DNA from: Halolamina sediminis
Lineage (GTDB): Archaea; Halobacteriota; Halobacteria; Halobacteriales; Haloferacaceae
Length of the DNA stretch: 64,000 bases
Direction: 5' to 3'
Assembly (NCBI RefSeq): GCF_001282785.1
Contig: NZ_CVUA01000001.1
Span: 2,170,001 to 2,234,000, forward strand
Shown: positions 33,850-47,342 of the stretch, in pieces
How positions within the stretch are numbered: the first letter of the stretch is position 1
Layout: every line of letters begins with the position of its first letter
Program-made: the position numbers and the translations under genes
Notes under the pieces: model-generated
Told to the model about the DNA's origin: nothing
The model's database searches: none
The model's input: only the letters and a program-made list of their open reading frames with translations

Positions 33850-36381
33850 CTAGACGATGTAGAACATCGGGAACAGGAACAGCCACACGATGTCCACGAA
33901 GTGCCAGTACAGCCCGAAGTACTCCAGGGGCTCGTCGTCGCCGTTGACGTACGCCCCGTTCCAGGCGCGCCAGATCAGGTAGGCCGTGACGAGCAGCCCC
34001 GCGATCACGTGGCCCATGTGCAGGCCCGTCGTCAGGAAGTACGTCGAGGCGCGCACGCTGGAGTCCAGCGCGATCGGTGCGTACTCCTCGGTCCCCTGGA
34101 ACAGGACGACCCACTCGATCGCCTTGTTCACGAGGAACGCCAGCCCGAGCAGGAACGTCACGACGAGGCTCGCGACGACGCCCTTCCGGCTGCGCTTCTG
34201 GGCGGCGACCAGCGAGAGGATCACCGTGAACGAGCTGGTCAACAGCAGGTACGTGTTGACCAAGCCCGGGATGGGGTTGTGCGGGATCGGGTGCCACTGC
34301 GTCCAGCCGTAGGCCACACGCAGGAAGATGGCTGCGCCGATGAACGCCCCGAACAGCACCACGTCGGAGGCCAGGAACACCCACATCCCCATCTTCGTGT
34401 TCTCGACGCCGCCGAACGGCCACGTCTCGCCGAAGCCGCCCTCGTGGGCGGTGAAGTTCTCGTACCCCATGAACGAGACCGAGCCGATGAGCCCGATCAC
34501 GCCGAGCACGGAGGCCGCAGCGTAGAACGTGCCCTCGAGCCCGCTCGGGAAGCTCCCGGTCTGGAGCCCGGAGAAGCCGATCGCGGTGACCACCGTGAAC
34601 AGGCCGATCATGAACGGCCAGTAGCTGGCGTGATCGACGTGTCCGCCGTCGTCGTGTGCCGACTCGAGTGCGGCCGCGTGGCCGCCGTCGGTCGCGGTCG
34701 TGCCGCCGTCGGCGGCGGCCGCGCCCGTCGGTTCGTCGTCACGCAGGAACTCGAGCGAGCCGCTAGCGTACGACGGCGTGCCGGGGAAGTTCTCCATCGG
34801 CGGCGGCGAGGAGACTGCCCACTCCGCGGTCGTCGAGTACGGCCACGGGTTCGCCGCGGCGTCGTCGCCCGCGACGATGCTCTTCGCGAGGTTATAGATG
34901 ATCAACAGGAACGAAATCCCGAGGATCACCGCGCCCACCGAAGCGAGGCGGTGCCACGGCAGATACTCGGGACGGTAGGCGAACACGCGCCGGGGCGTCC
35001 CCCACGCGAGGAACAGCGGGAAGTACAGCAGGTTGAACCCGGTGAAGTACACCGCGAAGCTCAGCTTCCCGAGGAACTCGTCGTACGTCTTCCCGGTTAT
35101 CTTCGGGAACCAGTAGAACAGCCCCGCGATCAGGCCCGTCACCCCCGAGACCATCACGTAGTGGAAGTGGGCGACGACCCAGTAGGTGCCACGGAACTCG
35201 TAGTCGAGCACGACCGCGCCGAGGAACACGCCGGTGATCCCGCCGACGATGAACAGCACCATCGCACCGAAGGCGTACAGCATCGGCGTGTCCCATCTGA
35301 TTCGGCCCTTGATCAGGGTGTAGATCAGCGCGAACACCATCAGGTCGAACGGCAGCGAGATCCCGATAGTGGTCGCCATGAACAGCGTCTTCACCTCGAG
35401 GTTGATCGAGGTGAGGAACATGTGGTGCATCCAGACGATGAAGCTCTGCAGCGCGACGAGCACCATCGAGACGATGAACCACTTCCGGCCGACGATCCGG
35501 TTGCCGGTGAACGTCTGGAAGATCTCGGCCATCGCGCCCAGCGCCGGGAAGAACACGATGTACACCTCGGGGTGACCGAAGAACCAGAACAGGTGGGTCC
35601 ACAGCACGGACCCGCCCGCGGTCGTCGCCGCGAAGTACGTCGTCCCGAGCATGCGGTCCGAGAGCAGGATCATGACTGCCGCCAGCAGCGCCGCGAAGGC
35701 GAGCAGCATCATCCAGACGGTCAGCAGCATCGACCAGGTGAACAGCGGGAGCGAACGCATCGTCAGCCCGGGTGCCCGCATGCGGTGTATCGTAGTGATG
35801 AAGTTCACCCCACCGACCGTGATCGAGACACAGAACACCACGATCGCCAACACCGTCGTCGTCGCCCCGATACTCGGCATGAACGCCGGGATGTTCAGCG
35901 GCGCGTACAGCGTCCACCCGCCTGCGTAGGAGGCGCCCTGGAAGAACGACGCGAACACCAGGATGCCCGAGGCCAGGTAGAGCCAGTAGGAAAGCGCGTT
36001 CAGCCGCGGGAATGCCAGATCTTCCGCACCGATCTGCAGCGGGACGATGTAGTTGGCGAACCCGGTCGCGAACGGCGAGATGAACCAGAACACCATGATC
36101 AGGCCGTGCAGCGAGACGGCCTGGTTGTACGCCATCGCCGAGAGGATCCCCTCCCCGGGGGCCCGCGGCGCCCACATCTGGGCGCGGATCAGTAGCGCGA
36201 GCACCCCGCCGAAGATGAGGAAGAACATCGCGGTCGCGAGGTAGAGGATCCCGACGTCCTTGTGGTTGGTCGTGACGAGCCAGCGCTTCAGCGACCACCG
36301 CGGCGGGAGGTGGCCGTCGTCGTGGCTGTCACCCGGCAGTGCCGTGCCGCCGTCAGTTCGTGGTTGTGTGTCGTCTGTCAT
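33850..36381 (-). CDS. Haem-copper oxidase subunits I and III, fused
   Basis: The 843-residue protein joins subunit I (about residues 28-540) with subunit III (about 600-843) through an Asp/Gly/Ala linker. In subunit I, His92 (SLHGLIMVF), His270 in GHPEVY, His319-His320 in WMHHMF and His405/His407 in VAHFHYV are the haem and copper ligands. GHPEVY with Tyr274 marks an A-type oxidase. Subunit III is recognised by GMWVFLASDVVLFGAF and the late YWHFVDIVWLFLF. It reduces oxygen to water and pumps protons. Confidence 0.96.
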   Translation of the reverse strand: MTDDTQPRTDGGTALPGDSHDDGHLPPRWSLKRWLVTTNHKDVGILYLATAMFFLIFGGVLALLIRAQMWAPRAPGEGILSAMAYNQAVSLHGLIMVFWFISPFATGFANYIVPLQIGAEDLAFPRLNALSYWLYLASGILVFASFFQGASYAGGWTLYAPLNIPAFMPSIGATTTVLAIVVFCVSITVGGVNFITTIHRMRAPGLTMRSLPLFTWSMLLTVWMMLLAFAALLAAVMILLSDRMLGTTYFAATTAGGSVLWTHLFWFFGHPEVYIVFFPALGAMAEIFQTFTGNRIVGRKWFIVSMVLVALQSFIVWMHHMFLTSINLEVKTLFMATTIGISLPFDLMVFALIYTLIKGRIRWDTPMLYAFGAMVLFIVGGITGVFLGAVVLDYEFRGTYWVVAHFHYVMVSGVTGLIAGLFYWFPKITGKTYDEFLGKLSFAVYFTGFNLLYFPLFLAWGTPRRVFAYRPEYLPWHRLASVGAVILGISFLLIIYNLAKSIVAGDDAAANPWPYSTTAEWAVSSPPPMENFPGTPSYASGSLEFLRDDEPTGAAAADGGTTATDGGHAAALESAHDDGGHVDHASYWPFMIGLFTVVTAIGFSGLQTGSFPSGLEGTFYAAASVLGVIGLIGSVSFMGYENFTAHEGGFGETWPFGGVENTKMGMWVFLASDVVLFGAFIGAAIFLRVAYGWTQWHPIPHNPIPGLVNTYLLLTSSFTVILSLVAAQKRSRKGVVASLVVTFLLGLAFLVNKAIEWVVLFQGTEEYAPIALDSSVRASTYFLTTGLHMGHVIAGLLVTAYLIWRAWNGAYVNGDDEPLEYFGLYWHFVDIVWLFLFPMFYIV

Positions 36382-36384
36382 ACG

Positions 36385-37143
36385 TTACACCCCCGCCGCC
36401 GCGACGTTGGCGGCGGACTCGTTGCTCGCGGATTCGTTGTTCGCGGACGCGGTCTGGGACGTGTACCAGTCCTGATACTCGTCCTCGGGCATCACGATCA
36501 CTTCCGCGTCCATGTAGGAGTGACCTTGGCCACACAGTTCGTAACAGTGGGCCGTATACGTACCCGTGTCGGAGGCTTCGAACCACGTCTCCGTGGTCTC
36601 GCCGGGGATCGCGTCGGACTTCACCCGGAGCTCCGGGATGCCGAAGTTGTGGAACACGTCCGCCGACGTCACCCGTAAGTTGACCTGCCTGTCGACGGGC
36701 ACGCGGAGCGTGTTCGTCGTGTTCACCCCCGCGTAGCTCCCGTCGTCATTGAGATAGTGGAAGTTCCAGCCGAACTGGTAGCCTTCGACTTCCACCTCGA
36801 CGCCCTGCTCGCCGCTCTGTCCCTCGACGAACAGCAGCGTCCCGTAGGTCCACGCGATGAGCGAGATGACGATGATCGCGCTCAGACTCAGCGAGAGGAA
36901 CAGCTTCTTCCCCTTCCCCCCGCCGGTCGGGACCTCCCCCAGCTTCGGGCGATCCTTCTCGTCGCTGCCGCCCTCGTAGCTGTATTTATACGCATTGTAC
37001 AACATGTAGCCGATAACGACGGCTCCCACCAGGGTTCCGAGCGCGAGGAACACCCAGTAGATCTCGCTGAACACTTGCACCCGTGTCCCCTCGGGGATCA
37101 GCCCACTCTGGAGCACGGACGCGGCTGTGGCATCAGGTATCAT
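36385..37143 (-). CDS. coxB: Cytochrome c oxidase subunit II
   Basis: The 252-residue product has two N-terminal membrane helices (about residues 26-50 and 82-105) and a C-terminal cupredoxin domain with the complete CuA site: His165 (DVFHNF), Cys200, Cys204, His208 and Met211 in CYELCGQGHSYM. It accepts electrons, in haloarchaea probably from halocyanin-type copper proteins. It is first in the operon with coxAC three bases downstream. Confidence 0.96.
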   Translation of the reverse strand: MIPDATAASVLQSGLIPEGTRVQVFSEIYWVFLALGTLVGAVVIGYMLYNAYKYSYEGGSDEKDRPKLGEVPTGGGKGKKLFLSLSLSAIIVISLIAWTYGTLLFVEGQSGEQGVEVEVEGYQFGWNFHYLNDDGSYAGVNTTNTLRVPVDRQVNLRVTSADVFHNFGIPELRVKSDAIPGETTETWFEASDTGTYTAHCYELCGQGHSYMDAEVIVMPEDEYQDWYTSQTASANNESASNESAANVAAAGV

Positions 37144-37272
37144 CGGCGCCTTGATAGAGGGTATTCGCTCCGCTCCGACCTTAGTGGTTTCGAACGGTCA
37201 CGCACGCGCGCGAGGGAAAGCACCAGAAAACTGGGGACAGGAATAAGTCTCGGCGGTGCGAAGCGACCACGC

Positions 37273-38958
37273 ATGCTTCACGCGAAGGGGCCGATGCTCA
37301 CCGTCGACGTCGGGAAGCGCAGCGCTGACACCGTCGACATCGACAGCGTGCTCGAACGGACCATCGGCGGGCGCGCGACGGCGACCGCACTGGCGCACGA
37401 TCGGATCCCCTTCGGCGCCGACCCGTTCGGCCCGGAGAACCGCGCGTACCTCTCGACCGGGCCGATGCAGATGAGTCAGACCTCATTCACCGGCCGGATG
37501 AACATGACGGGGCTCTCGCCGCTGACCGACGGCCTCGTCTCCACCAACGCCGGCGGCTACCTCTCGCGAAACTTCGGCGCCGCAGGGCTCTCCGTGCTCG
37601 AACTGGTCGGCGAGAGCGACGAACTGCTCGCGATCCACGTCACCGACGGCCCGGAGGGCCCGGAAGTCGAGTTCGAGGAAGTGCCCGAACTCGAAGGCGC
37701 CGAGACCAGTCGCGTCTCGGCGTACATGGAGAGCCACCACGATCTCGGCCCCGAGAACTGCATCACGATCGGCCCCGCCGGCGAGAACCTCGTCCGGTTC
37801 GCGTCGGTGATGACGTTCGACTCCCGGGCGTTCGGCCGCGGCGGCATCGGCGCCGTACTCGGCAGCAAGAACGTCAAGTGCGTCACCTTCGAGGGCGACT
37901 CGACCCCCGAGATCGAGATCCCGGATCCGCCGGCGATGGACGTCCACCGCGAGGCCGCCACCAGCGACGACCTGATGCGCCGACAGGGGACCACCGGCAA
38001 CACGGAGTTCATCAACGACAACTTCTCGATCCCGACGCGGTACTTCGACGACTACGAGTTCGAGAGCATCGCGAACATCGGTGGCAACGCCGTCGAGGAG
38101 AAGAAGTACAAGAAAGGCGCCTGCTCACAGTGCGCCTACGCCTGCAAGCTCCCCACGAAAGACGAGGAGCGCGGCGTCGAGACCGAGGGGCCGGAGTTCG
38201 AGACGGTGTACTCCTTCGGCACCTGTCAGGGCGTCGGCGACATCGTCGACGTGATGATCTCGAACGAGCTCTGTGACGAGCTCGGGATGGACACCATCTC
38301 CGCGGGCGTCACCGTCGCCGCCTACCTCAAAAGCGAGGACGCCTTCGGCGACGCGGAGCTGGTCCACGAGACCCTGGAGAAGATCGCCCACCGCGAGGGG
38401 ATCGGCGACCTGCTCGCGGAGGGGACTGCCCGCGCCCACGAAGAGCTCGGCGTCGACAACTACACCGTGAAAGGGTTGGAGTTCGCGGCCCACGACGGCC
38501 GGACGCTCCACGGCCAGGGACTCTCCTACGCGGTCGCGAACCGTGGTGCCGACCACATGTACGGCGGGATGCTCGGGCTGGAGTACTCCGGCGAGGTCGA
38601 TCCCGAGGGGACGCTCGGCAAGGCCGAGACGCTCGTCGGACTGGAGAACCACAACGTCGTCCGCGACTCCGGGGTGATCTGCGCCTTCGGCGGCGACTAC
38701 ATGACCGACGAGCGCCTCGAACAGCTGTTCGGCGTCGACTACGAGCGACTGCAGTCGATCGGCGCCGAGACGATCGAGCGCGAACGCCACTTCAACAACA
38801 AGCGCGGGAAGGACGTCGACGACGACGACCTCCCCTACGAGATCCCGGACCTCGCCGAGGCTGTTCAGGAGTACTACGAGGCCCGCGGCTGGAACGAGGA
38901 TGGCACCGTCCCGGACGCGGCGGTCGACTCGGTCGCGCCCGCAAGCGCGGACGACTGA
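37273..38958 (+). CDS. Aldehyde:ferredoxin oxidoreductase family protein
   Basis: The 561-residue enzyme belongs to the tungsten (or molybdenum) pterin AOR family: AYLSTGPMQMSQTSFTGR, NAGGYLSRNFGAAG, SRAFGRGGIGAVLGSKNVK, and 4Fe-4S ligands Cys284, Cys287 and Cys291 (CSQCAYAC) with a fourth near residue 482 (VICAFGGD). It oxidises aldehydes using ferredoxin. The ATG at 37273 is chosen, since the upstream in-frame region overlaps coxB. It is convergent with a MoaD-like sulfur carrier, which fits pterin cofactor needs. Confidence 0.92.
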   Translation: MLHAKGPMLTVDVGKRSADTVDIDSVLERTIGGRATATALAHDRIPFGADPFGPENRAYLSTGPMQMSQTSFTGRMNMTGLSPLTDGLVSTNAGGYLSRNFGAAGLSVLELVGESDELLAIHVTDGPEGPEVEFEEVPELEGAETSRVSAYMESHHDLGPENCITIGPAGENLVRFASVMTFDSRAFGRGGIGAVLGSKNVKCVTFEGDSTPEIEIPDPPAMDVHREAATSDDLMRRQGTTGNTEFINDNFSIPTRYFDDYEFESIANIGGNAVEEKKYKKGACSQCAYACKLPTKDEERGVETEGPEFETVYSFGTCQGVGDIVDVMISNELCDELGMDTISAGVTVAAYLKSEDAFGDAELVHETLEKIAHREGIGDLLAEGTARAHEELGVDNYTVKGLEFAAHDGRTLHGQGLSYAVANRGADHMYGGMLGLEYSGEVDPEGTLGKAETLVGLENHNVVRDSGVICAFGGDYMTDERLEQLFGVDYERLQSIGAETIERERHFNNKRGKDVDDDDLPYEIPDLAEAVQEYYEARGWNEDGTVPDAAVDSVAPASADD

Positions 38959-38979
38959 GCGCCCGGCCGCGCCCGCGGC

Positions 38980-39273
38980 CTACCCGCCGTACACCGAGGG
39001 GACGATCCGGACCACGTCACCGTCTTCGAGTTCGGTGTCGAGCCCGTCGAGGTGGGTCACGTTCTTCTCGTCGACCGTCACGACCGTCGATCCTGCAGTC
39101 TCGTCCGCGTCCTCATCCACGAGCCGTCCCTCGAGGCTCGGATACTCCGCCTCCAGATCGCACAGGAGCTCTCCGACGGTCGTTCCGGGGTCGTACTCGC
39201 CGCCCACGTCCTCGACGCCGGCGTCGTCGCGGAACGGGCCGAACAGCTTGCAGTCGACGTGCACGGCTGGCAC
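38980..39273 (-). CDS. MoaD/ThiS-type ubiquitin-like protein (SAMP-like)
   Basis: The 97-residue beta-grasp protein starts from a GTG (VHVDCKLFGPFRDDAG) and ends in GG (PSVYGG), the sulfur-carrier or conjugation tail. Archaeal members serve molybdopterin synthesis and, as SAMPs, protein modification. Its place beside an AOR-family gene and not beside moaE suggests the cofactor role, but both roles remain possible. Confidence 0.88.
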   Translation of the reverse strand: MPAVHVDCKLFGPFRDDAGVEDVGGEYDPGTTVGELLCDLEAEYPSLEGRLVDEDADETAGSTVVTVDEKNVTHLDGLDTELEDGDVVRIVPSVYGG

Positions 39274-39303
39274 GTCGGGCGTCGGGGGAGAAGTAGCCAG
39301 CGG

Positions 39304-40494
39304 TCAGCCGGTGGTGACGATCTCGACCACGTCGCGGTGGGCGAGCTCGTGGTCCGAGCCGACCTGTCGGCCGGAGCGGCAGTCGATCCCGTGGAGCAGG
39401 CCGTCGCCCACGTCGGAGTGGATAGTGTACGCGAAGTCCTCGACGGTGCCGCCCTCGGGGAGGACGAAGCAGTCCCTGAACACGCCCTTCTCGTCTTTCG
39501 AGCCGTTGGCGCTGCCGGGGAACACGCCGATACAGCCCAGCGTCTCGAACAGCGCGGTCTCGAGCACGTCCTGGACGCCGGTGCCGCCGTAGTTCCCGAC
39601 GAACTCGCGGATCTGTTCGAGCCCCTCCTCCTGCTCGCCGCTCACGTCGCCGACGATCTCGAAGTCGGGTTCGCCGGGGGTGTACTCCACGACGCCGGCG
39701 TCGTTCGCCTTCTTCAGCGACTTCTCGGCGTGGGCGCTGACGGGCACGAAGTCGAGGTGGTCGTACTGTTGTTCCTCGGTGATTTCGGCCCAGTTCTCCT
39801 GTGCGGCGGGTGTGTCCATCTTGTTGGCCGCGATCACGATCGGCTTGGTGCGCTTGCGGATCTCCCGGGCCAGCTCCTCGCGCTCGTCGTCGCTCCACGC
39901 TTCGGGATCGAAGTCGATCCCCTGGCCGAGGATGATCTGCTTGATCTCCTCGGCGACGATCCCGAACGCGTCCATCTGCTCGCCGAGCGCGTCCTCCACG
40001 TCGCCGTCGCCGCCGTGGTAGCCCGAGAGGTGCCGCTCGATCCCCTTCTCCAGCACGTCGAGGTACCACATGTCGATCTCGTTCTCGAGGAACGCGATGT
40101 CCTCCCGGGGGTCGTGGCCCTCGGTAGCCTCGCCTTCGAGGTCGGTCTCGCCGGAGAAGTCGACGACGTGAACGAGGACGTCCGTCTCGTTCAGGTCCGC
40201 GAGGAACTGGTTGCCCAGCCCGTTCCCCTCGTGGGCGCCGGGGATGAGACCCGCCACGTCGACGAGTTTGACCGGGACGAACCGGGTGCCGTCGTCGCAG
40301 TAGCCGACGCTCGGCGTACACGTCTCGTCGAACTCCGGGGCGGCACACTCCACGCGGACGTACGCCTCGCCCACGCTCGGGTCGATCGTCGTGAAGGGGT
40401 AGGCCCCTTCCGGCACGTCGTTCATCGTCGCGGCGTTGAACAGCGTCGACTTGCCCACGGAGGGCTTGCCGACGAGTCCGATCCGATAACTCAT
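39304..40494 (-). CDS. YchF-type P-loop GTPase/ATPase with TGS domain
   Basis: The 396-residue product has Walker [10 protein letters not shown] at residues 9-17, switch II-like [21 protein letters not shown], the NKMD specificity motif (IAANKMDTP) and a C-terminal TGS domain ([22 protein letters not shown] region). The family is linked to translation and stress. It follows the MoaD-like gene on the same strand. Confidence 0.94.
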   Translation of the reverse strand: MSYRIGLVGKPSVGKSTLFNAATMNDVPEGAYPFTTIDPSVGEAYVRVECAAPEFDETCTPSVGYCDDGTRFVPVKLVDVAGLIPGAHEGNGLGNQFLADLNETDVLVHVVDFSGETDLEGEATEGHDPREDIAFLENEIDMWYLDVLEKGIERHLSGYHGGDGDVEDALGEQMDAFGIVAEEIKQIILGQGIDFDPEAWSDDEREELAREIRKRTKPIVIAANKMDTPAAQENWAEITEEQQYDHLDFVPVSAHAEKSLKKANDAGVVEYTPGEPDFEIVGDVSGEQEEGLEQIREFVGNYGGTGVQDVLETALFETLGCIGVFPGSANGSKDEKGVFRDCFVLPEGGTVEDFAYTIHSDVGDGLLHGIDCRSGRQVGSDHELAHRDVVEIVTTG

Positions 40495-40610
40495 TGGAAC
40501 GATCGACGTGGTACCCGGACAAAAGGCGTCCCATCGGCACCGTCTCAGTCTGTGAGTCTCACACACGGGCGAGCCGGAGGGGATTTGCCCGACGGGAACC
40601 GAGGGCGGGT

Positions 40611-40925
40611 ATGAGCGACGACGCGGACGGGACGGAGGAGGCGGGCGATGGCGACACGTTCGGCGTCGGGGTTCGTGTGACCGAGAGCGAACTGCGCGTC
40701 GTGGTCCGGGTGCCATCGGACATCGACTCGGGGTGGACCGACCCCGACTCGTTCCAAGGGATGGTCGAGGAGGTGCTCTGGGAACGGCTCGATCGAAAAG
40801 AGACGCTTCGTGTGATCGCGTCGACGACCGAACCCGGGGAGACGACGATGCTCGGGACGGTGACGCTCCGGCCTGACGGCACCGTCGTCGATAGCTCGCT
40901 CGCGGCGCCGTCAGTCGGGCAGTAG
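40611..40925 (+). CDS. Small conserved haloarchaeal protein
   Basis: The 104-residue product begins MSDDADGTEEAGDGDTFG and has a beta-rich core (VRVTESELRVVVRVPSDID) with a helical SFQGMVEEVLWERLD segment. It shows no membrane or metal motif. Its 3' end overlaps the convergent gene by 15 bases. Function unknown. Confidence 0.75.
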   Translation: MSDDADGTEEAGDGDTFGVGVRVTESELRVVVRVPSDIDSGWTDPDSFQGMVEEVLWERLDRKETLRVIASTTEPGETTMLGTVTLRPDGTVVDSSLAAPSVGQ

Positions 40926-41750
40926 CTCGACCGCGAGCCCGAGCTCCGCGGCACGCTCGGGGTCGTAGCGCCGGCAGTCGTACCGGTTCGGGCCGTTCGT
41001 GTCGGCCCGGACCGCGAGCGCGTCTAACTGCGCCAGCGCCGACAGCGTCGCGCCGAGCGTGCGCGAGGAGAGTTCGGTGTCGAGCTGGCCGGCCTGCACG
41101 TACGAGCGGTCGACCCGGTCGAGGATCTCGATCGCGTCCCGCCAGTACTGTCGGAAGTAGCCGAACGTGGTCGGATCGGTCGCCCGGAGCCGCTGCACCG
41201 CGGTCGGCGCGTCGGAGTCGAACGACGGCTCGCCGACGGTTTCGGTGAACGCGTCGCCGAAAGCGACGGCGTCGCACACCGTGTCGGGGGAGACGGCGGC
41301 GACGACCCCCGAACCCTCCCGCTCGGTGCGCTCGCGGAACCGATCGAGCAGGGATTCGACAGTCTCCCGATCGGTGTCCTCGCGGAGATCACGCAGCGAC
41401 TCGACGTACACCACGGTCCCGCGCGGACTCTCGGCCCAGCCGTCGAAGAAGCGATCGGACACCGACTGGAGCCCCTCGCCGGTGAGGGGACGCTCCAGTT
41501 CGGTGACGACGAGGTCGTTCGAGACGACGTTCGTGCGCGTCTCCGCCGCGGCTCCCCGTGTGAAGTCGAAACAGTCGACGATCGCCAGCTGTGTCGCGTC
41601 GCCGCCGGATCGCTCCCAGCGGCGATGCCACTCGTCGGCCGTCGAGTCGGTCAGCACCGCGATGACGTTCCGTCCGGCCGCGTGCTCGCGTAGCGCCCGC
41701 ATCGCCCGGTCCACTCCAAACGAGAGGAGTGCCGGACCGTCGTCGGGCAT
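40911..41750 (-). CDS. Haloarchaeal RecA-like fold protein without P-loop
   Basis: The 279-residue product starts MPDDGPALLSFGVDRAMRALREHA. Its alternation of strands and helices (NVIAVLTDST, QLAIVDCFDFT, GTVVYVESLRDL, GVVAAVSPDTVCD) suggests a RecA/KaiC-like fold, as in the DUF7504-type haloarchaeal family, but there is no Walker A. The C-terminal part looks like a winged helix (SSRTLGATLSALAQLDALAV). The ATG at 41750 follows a TTTTTATG box. The role may be regulatory. Confidence 0.72.
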   Translation of the reverse strand: MPDDGPALLSFGVDRAMRALREHAAGRNVIAVLTDSTADEWHRRWERSGGDATQLAIVDCFDFTRGAAAETRTNVVSNDLVVTELERPLTGEGLQSVSDRFFDGWAESPRGTVVYVESLRDLREDTDRETVESLLDRFRERTEREGSGVVAAVSPDTVCDAVAFGDAFTETVGEPSFDSDAPTAVQRLRATDPTTFGYFRQYWRDAIEILDRVDRSYVQAGQLDTELSSRTLGATLSALAQLDALAVRADTNGPNRYDCRRYDPERAAELGLAVELLPD

Positions 41751-41888
41751 CGTGCCGATTACAACACCCGAGCAGGCATAAAAATACGTGTTGCGGCGGA
41801 TAGGATATCCGCTCGAGGTATCGAAAACGAGCGGAGAGCGATCGACTCGCTCACTCCTCACAACGTCAAGTATACCGCAATGAATAGA

Positions 41889-42007
41889 GAGACGGCGAGT
41901 GCACTTTCCCAGCGGGTCGCCCACGCCAGTACTCGCCCACACGTAGGTGAGCTTAACTTCCGTGTTCGGGATGGGTACGGGTGTTGCCTCACCACTCTGG
42001 CCGTCTC
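41889..42007 (-). rRNA. 5S ribosomal RNA
   Basis: The terminal stem GAGACGGC/GCCGTCTC defines both ends within a few bases. The inner CCCGTACCCATCCCGAACACGG-type segment is typical of archaeal 5S. It is the last gene in the rRNA operon. Between it and 23S I find no tRNA-Cys, unlike some haloarchaea. Confidence 0.92.
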
Positions 42008-42061
42008 ACGCCGAGTCGTGGAATCGAACCACGAGCATGCCATGCTCGGTGTGATCGAACC

Positions 42062-42118
42062 GTGTAATAAGCGTAGTCCAGTTCGCACCTGGACCCGTTC
42101 AAAACGGGTGCAGTGCAG
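42062..42118 (-). other. 3' half of the 23S processing stem
   Basis: GCGTAGTCCAG ... CTGGACCCGTTCA on the plus strand here matches the inverse of 45067-45120, so the transcript forms a long helix around 23S. The unpaired bulges (TTCGCA against GCACCCA) fit a bulge-helix-bulge endonuclease site. Confidence 0.8.
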
Positions 42119-42124
42119 AGATAT

Positions 42125-45043
<2,919 letters not shown>

Positions 45044-45066
45044 TGTCGGTAATCGTCTATCGTCGT

Positions 45067-45120
45067 TCCACTGCAACCCGGGTGAACGGGTCCAGTGGGT
45101 GCCTGGACTACGCTTACACA
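45067..45120 (-). other. 5' half of the 23S processing stem
   Basis: It pairs with 42062-42118 with an outer 11-bp perfect helix. Archaeal splicing endonuclease cuts such helices to release pre-23S. Confidence 0.8.
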
Positions 45121-45267
45121 CGGTCGTCAACGTACGTCCCGTGGGTGTCACGGGAGCGTACTCTGACCCTTCCCAGACGCGCTCTCGCGGTCTGGTGCAT
45201 CGATCGTTCTGGATTCCATCGTACTTCCGTCGGGCATATAACCCGCACGGTTTCCTTCTATCCGAGA

Positions 45268-45339
45268 TGGACTCGCGGGGATTCGAACCCCGGGCATCCT
45301 CCTTGCAAAGGAGGCACTCTCCCACTGAGCTACGAGCCC
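45268..45339 (-). tRNA. tRNA-Ala (anticodon TGC) in the rRNA spacer
   Basis: Read on the minus strand, the acceptor GGGCTCG pairs with CGAGTCC (one mismatch-tolerant G-U), the anticodon arm is CCTCC-TTTGCAA-GGAGG and the T arm CCGGGG-TTCGAAT-CCCCG. It sits between 16S and 23S as usual in haloarchaea. Confidence 0.95.
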
Positions 45340-45341
45340 TA

Positions 45342-45400
45342 TGGAGCTTTGGTAGTTCTAAGGTGCCCGGTCGAACCGGAAACACCGAACGGCGAAAGGT
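45342..45400 (-). other. 3' half of the 16S processing stem
   Basis: The plus-strand sequence AGCTTTGGTAGTTC and the following CGGTCGAACCGG pair with 46981-47032. The stem would bring both ends of 16S together for endonuclease cleavage. Confidence 0.75.
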
Positions 45401-45430
45401 GGGTCTGCCCAGAGGGCAGATCCCGGTCAG

Positions 45431-46902
<1,472 letters not shown>

Positions 46903-46980
46903 GTGTACGTGCTGATGCACGTGGGTGGCGGGTCGGATCACACGACGTGATCGTTACCAATCTGGTATTGCGTATCGGTT

Positions 46981-47032
46981 ACCGTTCGCTGTCCACCGGC
47001 CGAACCGGGGGACACCGAACTACCAAAGCTCA
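46981..47032 (-). other. 5' half of the 16S processing stem
   Basis: GAACTACCAAAGCTC and the flanking CCGGCCGAACCGG are complementary to the region just after 16S at 45342-45400. Confidence 0.75.
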
Positions 47033-47260
47033 CATCAGATTCCGTCCTACGGCGGACCGGGGGGGCGGAATCCTCATCTTTCTTCGGACCCGTATGTTTC
47101 GCTCGATGGGTCATAAACCCATCGAAGCGAGCCGGGCCCACGCACCGTCTCGGGTCGTCCCGGGCCACGGCGCGTTCTTCGCATTCCATCCGATGGGTGT
47201 GGAACACTTAACCCTGATGTTTCGATCGGCCACTGGGTGGCGTTACCGTGGGAATATCTT
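47033..47260 (-). promoter_or_regulatory. Probable rRNA operon promoters
   Basis: On the minus strand TTTATG lies inside a 9-bp-arm palindrome (47103-47125, TCGATGGGT arms around CATAA). A second box, GGGTTAAGTG, lies near 47206-47215 beside a GATGGG segment. Haloarchaeal rRNA operons usually have several tandem promoters. The transcription starts are inferred, not seen. Confidence 0.55.
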
Positions 47261-47290
47261 CTCACGATCCACCACCGACACCGGCGAGGC

Positions 47291-47316
47291 GGTATATAAG
47301 GGAACCGTTTATAAGG
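47291..47316 (+). promoter_or_regulatory. TATA-binding protein gene promoter with two TATA boxes
   Basis: TATATAAG at 47293 and TTTATAAG at 47308 lie about 50 and 35 bp before the ATG at 47343. The downstream box would place the transcription start within a few bases of the start codon, the usual leaderless haloarchaeal arrangement. Confidence 0.7.
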
Positions 47317-47342
47317 GCTGGGTGAGCAATAAAGGGTGAACG

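Noticed and set aside
33901-36195. Plus-strand frame of 764 codons opposite coxAC
   Set aside because: It mirrors the oxidase gene and is extremely charged (His/Arg/Glu/Asp runs), with no motif.
42010-42060. T-arm-like segment (GTGG-TTCGATT-CCAC) between 23S and 5S, suggesting tRNA-Cys
   Set aside because: No acceptor or anticodon arm can be built around it, so it is taken as spacer.
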